A DNA stretch of 64,000 bases from Nitrospirillum viridazoti CBAmc (GCF_000730165.1 NZ_CP022110.1:1371501-1435500); one strand, 5' to 3'; numbered from the stretch's first letter, positions 9,420 to 18,826 are shown. The notes: generated by a model from the letters alone, not told the origin. A program made the numbers and translations.

Positions 9420-9843
9420 GGGCGGTTTCCTTGAGAAGGGGAACGGATGCTGGAACAGGGAAAATAAAGAGCAAGGCCGGCGGAGGTGTGGTTGCTTGGG
9501 AGTAAAATTCGATAAAATTTTCGATATTAACTAGAATGATCCAAGAACTTCCCTATGCAAAAAGTATAGGTGCTGAACAAAAGAAGGCAACATCTGTGTG
9601 GAGGTTTTCATTAATTTGATTGGTTAATTCTGCTGGGCAGGCGCCGCCGGATGCCACAGCCAATCACATTCGGAAGCGCCTGGCGGTTTTTACCAATGTC
9701 CCGCGATCCATTTCCCGGTGGCGCCGGATCAAGGCGCACCGCGTCCGGCAGGGCCGCCATGTCCGTCCTTGAGGGCTTCCAAGGTTGCTTCGTTGCGTGC
9801 GATGGGCCATTGTCGCAACTCCATTACGTTATCTGGCCTGGTT
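9420..9843. other. intergenic promoter region between divergent genes
   Basis: This region of about 420 bases lies between the chemotaxis receptor (minus) and cimA (plus). The part near 9500-9620 is AT-rich and contains two direct copies of TTCGATA (9508-9514 and 9520-9526), 12 bases apart, next to the receptor start. That could be a regulator site, but the repeat is short. No gene is supported; frames reading into cimA from about 9718 lack a ribosome-binding site. Confidence 0.4.
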
Positions 9844-11466
9844 ATGAGCGATCGCCCCCGCATCTACCTGTACGACACCACGCTGCGCGACGGCGCGCAG
9901 ACCCAGGGTGTGGACTTCACCGCGGCCGACAAGGCGGCTATCGCGCGGGAATTGGATGCGTTGGGCATCGACTATATCGAGGGCGGCTGGCCGGGGGCCA
10001 ACCCCACGGATGACGCCTTTTTCGCCGACCCGCCCCGCTTCAAGCGGGCGCGGCTGACGGCCTTCGGCATGACCCGCCGCCCGGGGCGCAGCGCCGGCAA
10101 CGACCCGGGACTGAACGCCCTGTTCAACGCCACGGACGGGGTGCCGGGCGCCGGCGTTTGCCTGGTGGGCAAGACTTGGGATTTCCATGTCGATGTGGCC
10201 CTGAACATCCCGCGCGGCGAGAACCTGGACCTGATCCGCGACAGCGTGGCGGAGACGGCGGCCCGGGGGCGCGAGCCGCTGTTTGATGCGGAGCATTTCT
10301 TCGACGGCTACAAGGCAAACCCGGACTACGCCCTGGCCTGTGTGCGCGCGGCGTATGAGGGCGGGGCCCGCTGGGTGGTGCTGTGCGACACCAATGGTGG
10401 CAGCCTGCCGCATGAGGTGGAGGCCATCGTGGCGGCCGTGGCCCGGATCATCCCGGGCGACCGGCTGGGCATCCATTGCCACAACGACACCGAGAACGCC
10501 GTGGCCAACAGCCTGGCGGCGGTGCGCGCCGGTGCCCGCATGATCCAGGGCACCCTGAACGGCCTGGGCGAGCGCTGCGGCAACGCCAACCTCATCTCCC
10601 TTATTCCCACGCTGTCCCTGAAGATGGGGTATGAGACCGGCGTGGACGGGGAGGGGATGCGCCGCCTGGTCCATGTCAGCCGCCTGCTGGACGACCGGCT
10701 GAACCGCGCCCCCAATCGCCACGCCGCCTATGTCGGCGAAAGCGCCTTCGCGCATAAGGGCGGCCTGCACGTCTCGGCGGTGGAGAAGGACCCCACCAGC
10801 TATGAGCATGTGCCGCCGGAGGCGGTGGGCAACCGGCGCCACGTCGTGGTGTCGGACCAGGCCGGCCGCTCCAACGTCCTGGCCCGCCTGCGCGAGGTGG
10901 GCATCAGCATCGAGCCCGGCGACCCGCGCGTGGGTGCCTTGGTGGAGGCGGTGAAGCGGCGGGAGTTCGAGGGCTACGCCTATGACGGCGCCGAGGCCAG
11001 TTTCGAGCTGCTGGCGCGGCGCACGCTGGGCACCCTGCCGGACTATTTCCGCCTGATCTCCTTCCGCGTGCTGGATGAGCGGCGCTGGAACGCCCAGGGG
11101 CAGCTGGTCACCCTGTCGGAGGCGACCGCCAAGCTGGAGGTGCCGGGTGTGGCCGATGCCCTGATGACGGTGGCGGAGGGCAACGGCCCGGTGAACGCCC
11201 TGGACACGGCGTTGCGCAAGGCCCTGATCCCCGCCTACCCGCATCTGGACGGGATGCGGCTGGTCGACTACAAGGTCCGCATCCTGACCCCCCAGGACGG
11301 CACCAAGGCGGTGACCCGCGTCATGATCGAAACGCGGATGCCGGACGGCGCCCCTTGGGTTACCGTCGGGGTATCGGCCAACGTCATCGACGCGTCGTTC
11401 AACGCGCTGTTTGACAGCATCACCTATTGTCTCTACCGCGCGGGGGCCACCGTCCCCACCGCCTGA
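9844..11466 (+). CDS. cimA: citramalate synthase
   Basis: The 540-residue enzyme belongs to the DRE-TIM metallolyase family and condenses pyruvate with acetyl-CoA to (R)-citramalate, the first step of the threonine-independent route to isoleucine. The sequence opens YLYDTTLRDGAQTQGVDF, the DRE motif, and has the metal-binding HCHND (HxH) near residue 215. The C-terminal third is the LeuA allosteric dimer domain. Length and the YIEGGWPGANP signature separate it from isopropylmalate and homocitrate synthases. The ATG at 9844 is chosen over 9718 because it gives the family N-terminus. trmJ follows 31 bases downstream, probably in one transcript. Confidence 0.93.
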   Translation: MSDRPRIYLYDTTLRDGAQTQGVDFTAADKAAIARELDALGIDYIEGGWPGANPTDDAFFADPPRFKRARLTAFGMTRRPGRSAGNDPGLNALFNATDGVPGAGVCLVGKTWDFHVDVALNIPRGENLDLIRDSVAETAARGREPLFDAEHFFDGYKANPDYALACVRAAYEGGARWVVLCDTNGGSLPHEVEAIVAAVARIIPGDRLGIHCHNDTENAVANSLAAVRAGARMIQGTLNGLGERCGNANLISLIPTLSLKMGYETGVDGEGMRRLVHVSRLLDDRLNRAPNRHAAYVGESAFAHKGGLHVSAVEKDPTSYEHVPPEAVGNRRHVVVSDQAGRSNVLARLREVGISIEPGDPRVGALVEAVKRREFEGYAYDGAEASFELLARRTLGTLPDYFRLISFRVLDERRWNAQGQLVTLSEATAKLEVPGVADALMTVAEGNGPVNALDTALRKALIPAYPHLDGMRLVDYKVRILTPQDGTKAVTRVMIETRMPDGAPWVTVGVSANVIDASFNALFDSITYCLYRAGATVPTA

Positions 11467-11497
11467 GGGACGCCAGCAGTTTCAGGACCCAAGTGCC

Positions 11498-12289
11498 ATG
11501 AGTGGAACCGACCGCCGTATGCTCGCCAAATCCCAGGCTGAAGGGACGGAGGAGGGCGCGGGCCCGGCCGTCATCCTGGTGGAGCCCCAGTTGGGGGAGA
11601 ACATCGGCACCGTGGCGCGGGCCATGCTGAACCATGGCCTGACCGACCTGCGCCTAGTGAATCCGCGCGACGGCTGGCCCAACGAGAAGGCGGTGTCGGC
11701 ATCGGCCGGCGCCACCCTGGTGCTGGACCAGGCCCGCGTGTACGAGAGCACCAAGGACGCCATCGCCGACCTGCAGAAGGTCTACGCCACCACGGCGCGC
11801 CCCCGCTACATGGTCAAGACCGTGCTGACGGCGCGCGAGGCGGCGACGGAGATGCGGGCGCACGCCCAGGTGGGCCGCGGCGTCGGCATCCTGTTCGGGC
11901 CGGAGCGCACGGGCCTGGTCAATGACGACATCGCGCTGGCCGACACCATCATCACCATCCCACTGAACCCGGGCTTCTCCTCCCTGAACCTGGCGCAGTG
12001 CGTGCTGCTGGTGGCGCACGAATGGTTCCAGGCCGGCTATGAGGGGCCGGAGCGGCAGCTCTACACCGGCAACTCCCGCCCCGCGACCAAGGAAGAACTG
12101 GTCAACCTGTTCGAGCACCTGGAGCTGGAGCTGGACGCCACCGGCTTCTACACCAGCGAGGAAAAGCGCCCCAGCATGGTGCGCAACATCCGCAACATGC
12201 TGCAGCGCGCCCACATGACAGAGCAGGAGGTGCGCACCCTGCATGGCGTCATCAAGGCGCTGGTGGGCCTGAAGGAAAAGCGCAAGTAA
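11498..12289 (+). CDS. trmJ: tRNA (cytidine/uridine-2'-O-)-methyltransferase TrmJ
   Basis: The SPOUT-class RNA methyltransferase of 263 residues would 2'-O-methylate position 32 of tRNA. Recognisable motifs are VEPQLGENIGTVARAMLNHG (motif 1), ILFGPERTGLVNDD (motif 2), and IPLNPGFSSLNLAQCV (motif 3), which builds the knotted SAM site. The C-terminal 100 residues form the TrmJ extension. The ATG at 11498 starts after the cimA stop, whereas an upstream start at 11411 would overlap cimA and adds a low-complexity leader. A hairpin terminator follows at 12314. Confidence 0.92.
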   Translation: MSGTDRRMLAKSQAEGTEEGAGPAVILVEPQLGENIGTVARAMLNHGLTDLRLVNPRDGWPNEKAVSASAGATLVLDQARVYESTKDAIADLQKVYATTARPRYMVKTVLTAREAATEMRAHAQVGRGVGILFGPERTGLVNDDIALADTIITIPLNPGFSSLNLAQCVLLVAHEWFQAGYEGPERQLYTGNSRPATKEELVNLFEHLELELDATGFYTSEEKRPSMVRNIRNMLQRAHMTEQEVRTLHGVIKALVGLKEKRK

Positions 12290-12313
12290 GGCCGCGTCGC
12301 CGGACTCTGGATA

Positions 12314-12337
12314 AAGGGCGACCCCACGGCCGCCCTT
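12314..12337. terminator. bidirectional intrinsic terminator
   Basis: A perfect 7-base stem (AAGGGCG at 12314-12320, CGCCCTT at 12331-12337) with a 10-base loop lies between the convergent trmJ and FkbM genes. The plus-strand tail is TCGTGTTT and the minus-strand side begins with A/T-rich bases, so it can serve both. Confidence 0.6.
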
Positions 12338-12342
12338 CGTGT

Positions 12343-13056
12343 TTAGGCCGCCTGCTTCTTAAGCGCGAAGATGTAGGTGACCCGTGCGATCGCCGCCAGC
12401 TTGTAGCCATACTGCGTCAGCCGGGCGACGGTGGGGTCGTTGCCCAGGTTCAGGATGTCGATATCGTGAATCTCGATGCTGATGACCGAGGGGCGGTAGC
12501 GGTCCAGGTCCAGGCTGGCGACGACGGCGCGGTCGAACCCTTCCAGATCGATGTTCATATAGTCGATGCTTTGGCCGCTAGGCAGGTTCTCATCCAGGAT
12601 CTGATTGATGGTCTTGACCGGTACGACCCGGGTTCCGGTCTTCTTGCGCCCCATACGCGTCCACTCTTCCGCCGTTTCCGGGCTCAGGGTGTTCATGCCG
12701 GTGCTGTCGAACATGTGATAGACGAGTTCGCCCTCGGTGGGGCCGACGCCGGTGCAGATGTTGATGTCGTCCGGCCGGTCCTGATTGAAGAGGTTGATCA
12801 CATCGACGTTCGCGTCGATGTTCATGCCTCGCCAGCTCATATGCCGCAGAAGTTGCGTATTGGATTGCCGGCGTGGATGGAAGGCGCCAACATCCACATA
12901 GAAACCGCCATGCGGGCGCTGAATATCGTAAAAAAGAATATCGGCAACCAGGGCATCTTCCGCGAATTGCGCATAGATGATCTTTAAATAGGGATCGCGA
13001 ATGATTTCAAAATATTGATGGGCGGGAAAACTCTCAAAGACGTTTAGCCGAATCAT
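12343..13056 (-). CDS. FkbM-family SAM-dependent methyltransferase
   Basis: The protein of about 237 residues has the FkbM methyltransferase hallmarks: GGFYVDVGAFHPRRQSNT (SAM-binding motif I), a following acidic strand ending in NIDAN, and MNIDLEGFD in the catalytic half. Such enzymes O-methylate sugars or polyketide hydroxyls, often in surface-polysaccharide loci, but no sugar genes are adjacent. The ATG at 13056 follows GGGGCAGTCTCAT, a usable ribosome-binding site, while the ATG at 13071 has none; five residues are at stake. Upstream DNA is AT-rich. The substrate cannot be predicted. Confidence 0.85.
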   Translation of the reverse strand: MIRLNVFESFPAHQYFEIIRDPYLKIIYAQFAEDALVADILFYDIQRPHGGFYVDVGAFHPRRQSNTQLLRHMSWRGMNIDANVDVINLFNQDRPDDINICTGVGPTEGELVYHMFDSTGMNTLSPETAEEWTRMGRKKTGTRVVPVKTINQILDENLPSGQSIDYMNIDLEGFDRAVVASLDLDRYRPSVISIEIHDIDILNLGNDPTVARLTQYGYKLAAIARVTYIFALKKQAA

Positions 13057-13269
13057 ATGAGACTGCCCCATAAATTTGCATATATGTCCAAAATATATTA
13101 ATGAGCGTTAGTTGTGAAGTTAAATATCTCTTTTTGCGTGTTCTTTCGGGTGGTGCCCTCCTCAGGGGCTCCTCTGCCAGGAGGTTTGCGGCAAGCTTTT
13201 GTGCCGATTGGGATGGTTGGCGGGGGTAGGGGATTGTGCCGGACATGACCTGGGCTGAATTGGCTGAAG

Positions 13270-13482
13270 ATGATCTCGGCCTACCTGCTGGTTGTGGGCC
13301 TGCTGGTGCTGGCGGTCAGCGGCCTGACCCTGTGGTGGTTCTCCACCGATGCCGAGGGCGGGCGCAAGGGCATCGTCCGCATGGGGGAACGGGACAAGTT
13401 CCACGCCCGCCCGTTCTTCCTGGCCATCTTCATCACTGGCTATCTGCTGGAACCCGTCGCCAAGATGCGGAATTCCCTGTAA
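13270..13482 (+). CDS. small two-segment membrane protein
   Basis: The 70-residue protein has a hydrophobic helix at residues 3-25 (AYLLVVGLLVLAVSGLTLWW), a polar basic middle, and a second apolar stretch (FFLAIFITGYLL). I do not recognise the family. The upstream ribosome-binding site is weak (GGCTGAAG). It is isolated between the FkbM gene and the AraC regulator and converges with the latter. Confidence 0.5.
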   Translation: MISAYLLVVGLLVLAVSGLTLWWFSTDAEGGRKGIVRMGERDKFHARPFFLAIFITGYLLEPVAKMRNSL

Positions 13483-13515
13483 CGCGTGCCGGTAGGGCCG
13501 ATCCGCGTGTTTCCG

Positions 13516-14385
13516 TCACGCCACCACGGGCACGTGGAAATCGATGACCGCGCCGGGGCGGGTGGGGGCGAATTCGCTGTCGTAAAGCTCGAAGTCCGGG
13601 CTGTCCGCCACCCTCAGGCCCGATGCCGGCATCAGCTCGCCCCAGATGCGGTCCATGGCCGCCTTGACCTGGGGGTGCAGGGGGCCGCCGTTCAGCGTGA
13701 TGCGGAACACGGCGTATGTCGCGGCGGGGATGCGCAGGGTGGTGAACCCCGCCGGCGGTGTGGCGTCCGGGGCGACGCGGACGCCGGCCATGTAATCGAA
13801 GCTGCCTTCCGAGCGGTCCGCCGCCCACACCACGCCGTAGGTGGCCCAGCTGGGCTCCTGCCCGGCGAAGGGCAGGGCGCCGATCAGCGCCGGCCAGAGC
13901 TGGGGGATGGTAGCCTTGGTGGCGCCGTCGAAGCGCCGCGACGGGCCGGCGACGGTGAAGGCGTCCAGGGAGACCAGGTCGGGTAGTCGGATGACGTCGA
14001 CATCGGCGCTTTCGGGCAGGCTCATGGGATATTGTCCTTCAAAGGGGGTGGCGGAGTAGCCTTGCCGGAACCGGCCGGGCGAGACACCGAACAGGCGCCC
14101 GAAGGCGCGGGTGAATGCTTCCTGGGAGTCGAAGCCGCAATCGAACGCCAGGTCGATCAGGCGCGCCTCCGGCTCGGAGGTCAGGCGCCGCGCCGCCTTG
14201 ACCAGCCGCCGCCCCCGGACATACGCCATGACGCTGCGTCCCATGCGGGCCGTGAACAGGCGGGAGAAATGATAGGGCGATAGCGCCATGCGGTCGGCGA
14301 TGGCGTCCAGCGTCAGCGGCTGGTCCAAATTGTCCTCGATCCAGGACAAGAGGTCGGCGAGGCGGTCGGGGCGGGGCAGGGTCAT
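13516..14385 (-). CDS. AraC-family regulator with GyrI-like effector domain
   Basis: The 289-residue protein has two AraC-type helix-turn-helix motifs in residues 1-105 (DAIADRMALSPYHFSRLF and DLAFDCGFDSQEAFTRAF). A C-terminal GyrI-like ligand-binding domain (about 125-285) includes the typical YAVFRITLNGG and ELMPASGL. Regulators of this layout (Rob/SoxS-like with GyrI) bind lipophilic compounds and often control efflux or a neighbouring detoxification gene. It is transcribed divergently from the alpha/beta hydrolase at 14506, with a gap of about 120 bases, which makes that hydrolase a possible target. Confidence 0.9.
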   Translation of the reverse strand: MTLPRPDRLADLLSWIEDNLDQPLTLDAIADRMALSPYHFSRLFTARMGRSVMAYVRGRRLVKAARRLTSEPEARLIDLAFDCGFDSQEAFTRAFGRLFGVSPGRFRQGYSATPFEGQYPMSLPESADVDVIRLPDLVSLDAFTVAGPSRRFDGATKATIPQLWPALIGALPFAGQEPSWATYGVVWAADRSEGSFDYMAGVRVAPDATPPAGFTTLRIPAATYAVFRITLNGGPLHPQVKAAMDRIWGELMPASGLRVADSPDFELYDSEFAPTRPGAVIDFHVPVVA

Positions 14386-14505
14386 GCCGGCACTATGACC
14401 AATGCCGACATCTCCGTCCTGACCGGTCTTGCTGTTTTGGGGGAGAGAAAGGCACCCTGTTGTCCTACCGGCCCCGATGGGGTGGCCAACGATGCGGGGA
14501 ACCCA

Positions 14506-15468
14506 ATGCGGTCAAGGATGATGATACGGGCGGCGATGCTGGCGGCCGCCTTGGCGATGGCGCCCCTTGTGGCGCCGGGGGACGGGCACGCGGCTGCGCA
14601 ACCCGCCGCCGCCGGACGGGCGGCGAAGAGCGAGGCCCAGACCATCCAGCTGTTCGGCGCGTCCATCAAATATTACGAGGCGGGGCAGGGCCCGACGCTG
14701 GTGCTGGTCCATGGCCTGGGCAGCAGCGCGCAGGGCGATTGGGGCAAGGTCATGGCCGACCTCGCCAAGACCCACCACGTGCTGGCGCTGGACCAACTGG
14801 GATTCGGCGCCTCGGACAAGCCCATGATCGACTATGCCATCCAGACCTGGGTGGATTTCCTGGGCGAATTCCTGCGCCAGAAGAAGGTGACGGACTTCAC
14901 CCTGATGGGCGAATCCCTGGGCGGCTGGATTTCGGCGCAATACACCATCCAGGCCCTGGACGGCATCGCCGCCGATCCCGCCTTCGCCCTGCCCAAGCCG
15001 TTCAAGCTGGTGCTGTGCGACGCCGCCGGCCGGCACGACACCATGGCCAAGGCCTTCGGCCCGAAGCCTGCGGGCGCCGACGCCCCGCCCCCCGCCGCCT
15101 CGCTGGCGGGGCAGAAGGCCATGCTGGGCGCCATCTTCCATGACCCGCGCTGGTCCAACGGGCCGGCGGCCCTGAAGCGCGGCTTCGCCTGGAGCCTGTC
15201 CAAGGGCGACGCCTGGACCATCCATGCCGTCTACAGCAACCCGGCGCTGCTGAACGAGACGGTGGATGGCAAGCTGAAGGACATCACCATCCCCACCCTG
15301 GTGGTTTGGGGGGCGGAAGACAAGCTGCTGCCCCCGGCGGATGGCCAGTTCTATGCCGACGGCATTCCGGGGGCCAAGCTGGTCACCATTCCCGACAGCG
15401 GCCACGCCCCCATGATCGAGACGCCCAAGGCCTTCCTGGCGGCGGTGGAATCCTTCATTAGCCACTAG
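14506..15468 (+). CDS. exported alpha/beta hydrolase
   Basis: The 320-residue protein begins with a Sec signal peptide (MMIRAAMLAAALAMAPLV, cleavage near GHAAA). The fold shows LVHGLGSSAQGDW (oxyanion region), the serine nucleophile elbow GESLGG, an Asp in VVWGAEDKLLP, and the catalytic His in DSGHAPMIE. It is a serine hydrolase (lipase, esterase or meta-cleavage hydrolase type) acting in the periplasm. CGGGGAACC precedes the ATG at 14506, which is preferred over 14395 because the signal peptide then sits at the N-terminus. Being divergent from an AraC/GyrI regulator, it may be inducible. Confidence 0.85.
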   Translation: MRSRMMIRAAMLAAALAMAPLVAPGDGHAAAQPAAAGRAAKSEAQTIQLFGASIKYYEAGQGPTLVLVHGLGSSAQGDWGKVMADLAKTHHVLALDQLGFGASDKPMIDYAIQTWVDFLGEFLRQKKVTDFTLMGESLGGWISAQYTIQALDGIAADPAFALPKPFKLVLCDAAGRHDTMAKAFGPKPAGADAPPPAASLAGQKAMLGAIFHDPRWSNGPAALKRGFAWSLSKGDAWTIHAVYSNPALLNETVDGKLKDITIPTLVVWGAEDKLLPPADGQFYADGIPGAKLVTIPDSGHAPMIETPKAFLAAVESFISH

Positions 15469-15487
15469 TTATCAGAACCTGGTTGTG

Positions 15488-15511
15488 TTAAGTTAATTCA
15501 TGGCAACTTAA
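15488..15511. repeat. short inverted repeat
   Basis: TTAAGTT (15488-15494) and AACTTAA (15505-15511) form a perfect 7-base stem with a 10-base loop, just after the hydrolase stop and 14 bases before the next gene. It could be a weak terminator or an operator for the AT-rich membrane gene. Confidence 0.35.
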
Positions 15512-15524
15512 AGATGAAAGCATC

Positions 15525-16193
15525 ATGATAAATAATAAATCAATTCCTTGTTTGAATCCTCCAGATCCGGCGTGGGCGAGTTTCGGTCGTAATTTGTTAA
15601 TAATGATTTCGAAATTATGGGAAGTAATCGATAATTCCCAGAAAGGTCTACATATTGGTGTAATTGTCGGGACGATTAGTTTTCTAATGTCGATTACTCC
15701 GACCGCATTTTCCATAGATTCTGATGGTGGGCACGTTCAAAAAGATATATATACAGATATTTATAGTATGGCAGAGACTTGCTCTTTTGCGCTAAGCTGG
15801 GAGATTGTGGGATTCTTCATACTTATTTTTGGAGCTGCTCTGAATATAGGAGCTAGAAAAAATTTAATCCCAATGCCTCTTGCGGTGGCTGTCCGCTTAA
15901 CTGCTTTGTCAGTGCCAGTTTTTATATGTTGGTTCGCTTTTAAGTTCCCGGTGGAAATTTTAGCCGCATTGCGCGGGAAATGGCACATTACACAATTTAC
16001 ACCACCTCCGGTGCCAAATAATGAATTCGTGGTATCGGTCATTAATTTTATAATTAATCACGCGATATCTATATTGTTGTCAATATATATAATATATGTT
16101 GTTTCTATATTTTATAATCACTATCTTCTTCCGAAGACCAAGATAAGTAAAGCTGATGCGCCATGTGATGGCAGAAATGCGACCAGCGTTTGA
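15525..16193 (+). CDS. AT-rich predicted membrane protein, function unknown
   Basis: The 222-residue protein has four hydrophobic segments, near residues 44-62, 88-108, 122-145 and 172-200. Base composition and codon choice (many AAT, ATA, TTA, TTT codons) differ sharply from the GC-rich neighbours, so it is probably horizontally acquired. Apart from the membrane segments nothing is recognisable. The ribosome-binding site is weak (GATGAAAG). It ends 55 bases before the amidohydrolase start. Confidence 0.55.
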   Translation: MINNKSIPCLNPPDPAWASFGRNLLIMISKLWEVIDNSQKGLHIGVIVGTISFLMSITPTAFSIDSDGGHVQKDIYTDIYSMAETCSFALSWEIVGFFILIFGAALNIGARKNLIPMPLAVAVRLTALSVPVFICWFAFKFPVEILAALRGKWHITQFTPPPVPNNEFVVSVINFIINHAISILLSIYIIYVVSIFYNHYLLPKTKISKADAPCDGRNATSV

Positions 16194-16248
16194 CCGCAAG
16201 AAAATCCCCTGTACCCTTGGCGGCAATGAAACCAAGGGGATGGGGATC

Positions 16249-17943
16249 ATGATGCGAATGGGGCGGGTCGCGACGGCGGTGTCCGCGTTGGCGCTGCTGG
16301 CGGGCCAGATGGAGGCTCAGGCTTGGGCCGCGCCCACACTGCTGGTCAACGCCCTCATCCATACCGAGGATGCCGTCCACCCCACGGCCAGCGCGCTGGC
16401 CTGGGATGAGAACGGCATCCTGCTGGCGGTGGGGGAGACGGCGGACCTGACGCAGCGCTATCCCGGCGCCGCCACGGTGGATGCCGGCGGCGCCCCCGTG
16501 GTGCCCGGTCTGATCGACGCCCACGGCCATGTGCAGGAGGAGGGGGCAGCGCTGCTGACCGCCGACCTGTCGGGCAGCACCAGCAAGGCCGAAATCCTCA
16601 CCCGCCTCCAGGCGCAGGCGGCCAAGGTGCCGCCCGGCGACTGGCTGCAGGGTTGGGGATGGGACCAGAACCGCTGGGCGGACAAGGCTTTCCCCACCGC
16701 CGCCGACCTGGACGCCGCCTTTCCCGACCGGCCGGTGCGGCTGGAGCGTATCGACGGCCACGCCGTCTGGATCAATAGCGCCGCCCTGCGTGTCATGGCG
16801 GCGCAACCCAAGGCCAAGAGCCTGGACGGCAGCTGGCAACCGCAAGGCGGCCGTATCGTGCGCAAGGGCAAGAAGGCCACGGGCGTGCTGATCGACAACG
16901 CGATGGACCTGCTGACCGAGGCCCTGCCGCCGCGCACCGATGACCAGATCCGCCAGAACTATAAGCTGGCCTTCGCCGAGATGGTGTCGCTGGGCCTGAC
17001 CGGCGCGCATGAGCCGGGCATCGACCTGCAGTCCTTCCGCGTGCTGCAGGACATGGCCGCCAAGGGGGAGGTGCCGGTGCGCCTCTACACCATGGCGGAT
17101 GGCGACCATGAGGCGCTGGCCTGGTTGTGCACCCAAAACGGCGGCTACACCGACCCCAGCGGCCGGGTGCGCATGCGGGCGGTGAAGCTGTACATGGACG
17201 GCGCGCTGGGCAGCCGGGGCGCCAAGCTGCTGCGCCCCTACAGCGACGATCCCGGCAACAGCGGCATCTACGTCACCAACCCCGCCGACTATCCCCGCAT
17301 CGTGGCCAAGGCCAAGGGCTGCCACCTGCAGGTGGCGACCCACGCCATCGGCGATGGCGGCAACCGCATGGTGCTGGACACCTACGCCAAGGTGCTGGGC
17401 GCGGACGCCAAAAGCGACCACCGCTGGCGGGTGGAGCATGCGCAGATCCTGACCCTGGACGACATTCCCCGCTTCGCCCAGCTGGGCGTCATCGCTTCCA
17501 TGCAGCCCACCCACGCCACCTCGGACATGCCGTGGGCGGAAAAGCGCCTGGGCCATGACCGCCTGGCCGGCGCCTATGCCTGGCAGAGCCTGCGCCGGGC
17601 GGGTGCCCGCCTGGCCCTGGGCTCAGACTTCCCGGTGGAGAAGGTGAACCCCATGCTGGGCCTCTATGCCGCCGTCACCCGCCAGGACCTGGCCGGCCAA
17701 CCCCCGGGCGGCTGGCTGCCCGACCAGAAGCTGACGCGGGAGGAGGCGCTGGCCGGCTTCACCCGCGATGCCGCCTATGCGGGCTTCATGGAGGGGGAGG
17801 TGGGCGCCCTGAAGCCGGGCCTGCGCGCCGACTTCGTCATCCTCAGCGCTGACCCCCTGACCGTGCCCCCGCGCCAGATCGCCGACATCAAGCCACTGTC
17901 GACCTGGGTGGACGGCCGGAAGGTGTACGAGGCCGGGAAGTAG
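16249..17943 (+). CDS. amidohydrolase family 3 (YtcJ-like) metal-dependent hydrolase
   Basis: The 564-residue protein starts with a signal peptide (VATAVSALALLAGQMEAQAWA). It then follows the amidohydrolase-3 pattern: the metal-binding HAHG-type strand VVPGLIDAHGHVQ, YMDGALGSRGA, the HAIGDGG histidine, WRVEHAQIL, and the terminal LALGSDFPVEKVNPM containing the catalytic Asp. The closing segment RADFVILSADPL completes the beta-sandwich. It probably hydrolyses amide or imide compounds in the periplasm; the substrate is unknown. Among several ATGs, the one at 16249 is best placed after AAGGGG. No regulator is adjacent. Confidence 0.9.
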   Translation: MMRMGRVATAVSALALLAGQMEAQAWAAPTLLVNALIHTEDAVHPTASALAWDENGILLAVGETADLTQRYPGAATVDAGGAPVVPGLIDAHGHVQEEGAALLTADLSGSTSKAEILTRLQAQAAKVPPGDWLQGWGWDQNRWADKAFPTAADLDAAFPDRPVRLERIDGHAVWINSAALRVMAAQPKAKSLDGSWQPQGGRIVRKGKKATGVLIDNAMDLLTEALPPRTDDQIRQNYKLAFAEMVSLGLTGAHEPGIDLQSFRVLQDMAAKGEVPVRLYTMADGDHEALAWLCTQNGGYTDPSGRVRMRAVKLYMDGALGSRGAKLLRPYSDDPGNSGIYVTNPADYPRIVAKAKGCHLQVATHAIGDGGNRMVLDTYAKVLGADAKSDHRWRVEHAQILTLDDIPRFAQLGVIASMQPTHATSDMPWAEKRLGHDRLAGAYAWQSLRRAGARLALGSDFPVEKVNPMLGLYAAVTRQDLAGQPPGGWLPDQKLTREEALAGFTRDAAYAGFMEGEVGALKPGLRADFVILSADPLTVPPRQIADIKPLSTWVDGRKVYEAGK

Positions 17944-18044
17944 GATTTTCAGCCCGACCACGAGGTTGCGCCCCTGGCGCGCCATAATCGTCCTGATAGT
18001 ATGCTTGCCATACTGCGATGATCGCGGCGATGGGGATTGGGGGG

Positions 18045-18824
18045 ATGATGCGCGCTGGGATGCTTGCCGTTCTGTTGACGTCGGGTCTGGTTTTTTCGAC
18101 CGGTCACGCGTGGGCCCAGGATCAGCCGGCGGCCCAGCCCCAGACCCAAGGCCAGGCGGCGCCGGCCGATCCCAAGAAGGAGGCGGAAAACGCCGAGGAC
18201 CAGGCCATGCTCCGTTTGCTGCAGGAAGGGACGCAGGCGCTGCGCACCGGTCAGCCGCGCCAGGCCATCGCATCCTACGACCAGATCATTGCGACCTACG
18301 AGGCCCGCTACAAGAATCGCAAGGAAAAGGTCTATTGCGGCAGCACCCCTGCGGAGACGCTGGCCTACATGGTCCTGGCCGCCAGCCAGAAGCAGTCGGC
18401 CATCGCCGTGGCCCCCACCTGGGCCGTCGCCTATTTCCTGAAGGGCTTTGCCCAGTTTGACCTGCAGGACTTGCCGGGAGCCAAGGCAAGCCTGGAGCGG
18501 GCCCGCGACCTGTCGCCTTACAACCCGCAGTTCCTGATCGAACTGGCCAACCTGTACAAGTCCGAAAAGAACTGGCCCCTGGCGCTGGAAACCTATCAGG
18601 CCGCCAAAGAGCATTCGGCCGCCTTTTCTCTGCCCCAAGCCAAGGCCACGAATGAAATGAAGGCCCAGCACGGCATCGCGTTCGTCTATTCCGAGACCGG
18701 CAAGCTGGATGAGGCCGAGGCCATCTACAAACAGTGCCTGGCGATGAATCCACAGGACGCCTACGCCCAGCATGAGCTGGACTATGTGACGCAGCAGAAA
18801 GCCAAGCAGGCGCATGTTCATTGA
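18045..18824 (+). CDS. exported TPR protein, first of a tandem pair
   Basis: The protein of about 259 residues has a signal peptide (MMRAGMLAVLLTSGLVFS, cut after AWA) and a Gln/Pro-rich linker, then TPR-type repeats (SYDQIIATYEARY, YFLKGFAQFDLQDLPGAKASLERARDLSP, IAFVYSETGKLDEAEAIYKQCLAMNP). It contains one Cys in KVYCGSTPAET. Starts at 18018, 18030, 18045 and 18048 are all possible; 18045/18048 follow a G-rich tract and place the signal peptide first. Its stop overlaps the leader of the next gene, a clear paralogue (see YEARY...VYC in both), so the pair is probably translated together. It is a periplasmic scaffold with unknown partners. Confidence 0.75.
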   Translation: MMRAGMLAVLLTSGLVFSTGHAWAQDQPAAQPQTQGQAAPADPKKEAENAEDQAMLRLLQEGTQALRTGQPRQAIASYDQIIATYEARYKNRKEKVYCGSTPAETLAYMVLAASQKQSAIAVAPTWAVAYFLKGFAQFDLQDLPGAKASLERARDLSPYNPQFLIELANLYKSEKNWPLALETYQAAKEHSAAFSLPQAKATNEMKAQHGIAFVYSETGKLDEAEAIYKQCLAMNPQDAYAQHELDYVTQQKAKQAHVH

Positions 18825-18826
18825 AG

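Noticed and set aside
9508-9526. Double TTCGATA as a regulator site of the chemotaxis receptor
   Set aside because: Two short direct copies in an AT-rich stretch are not enough evidence.
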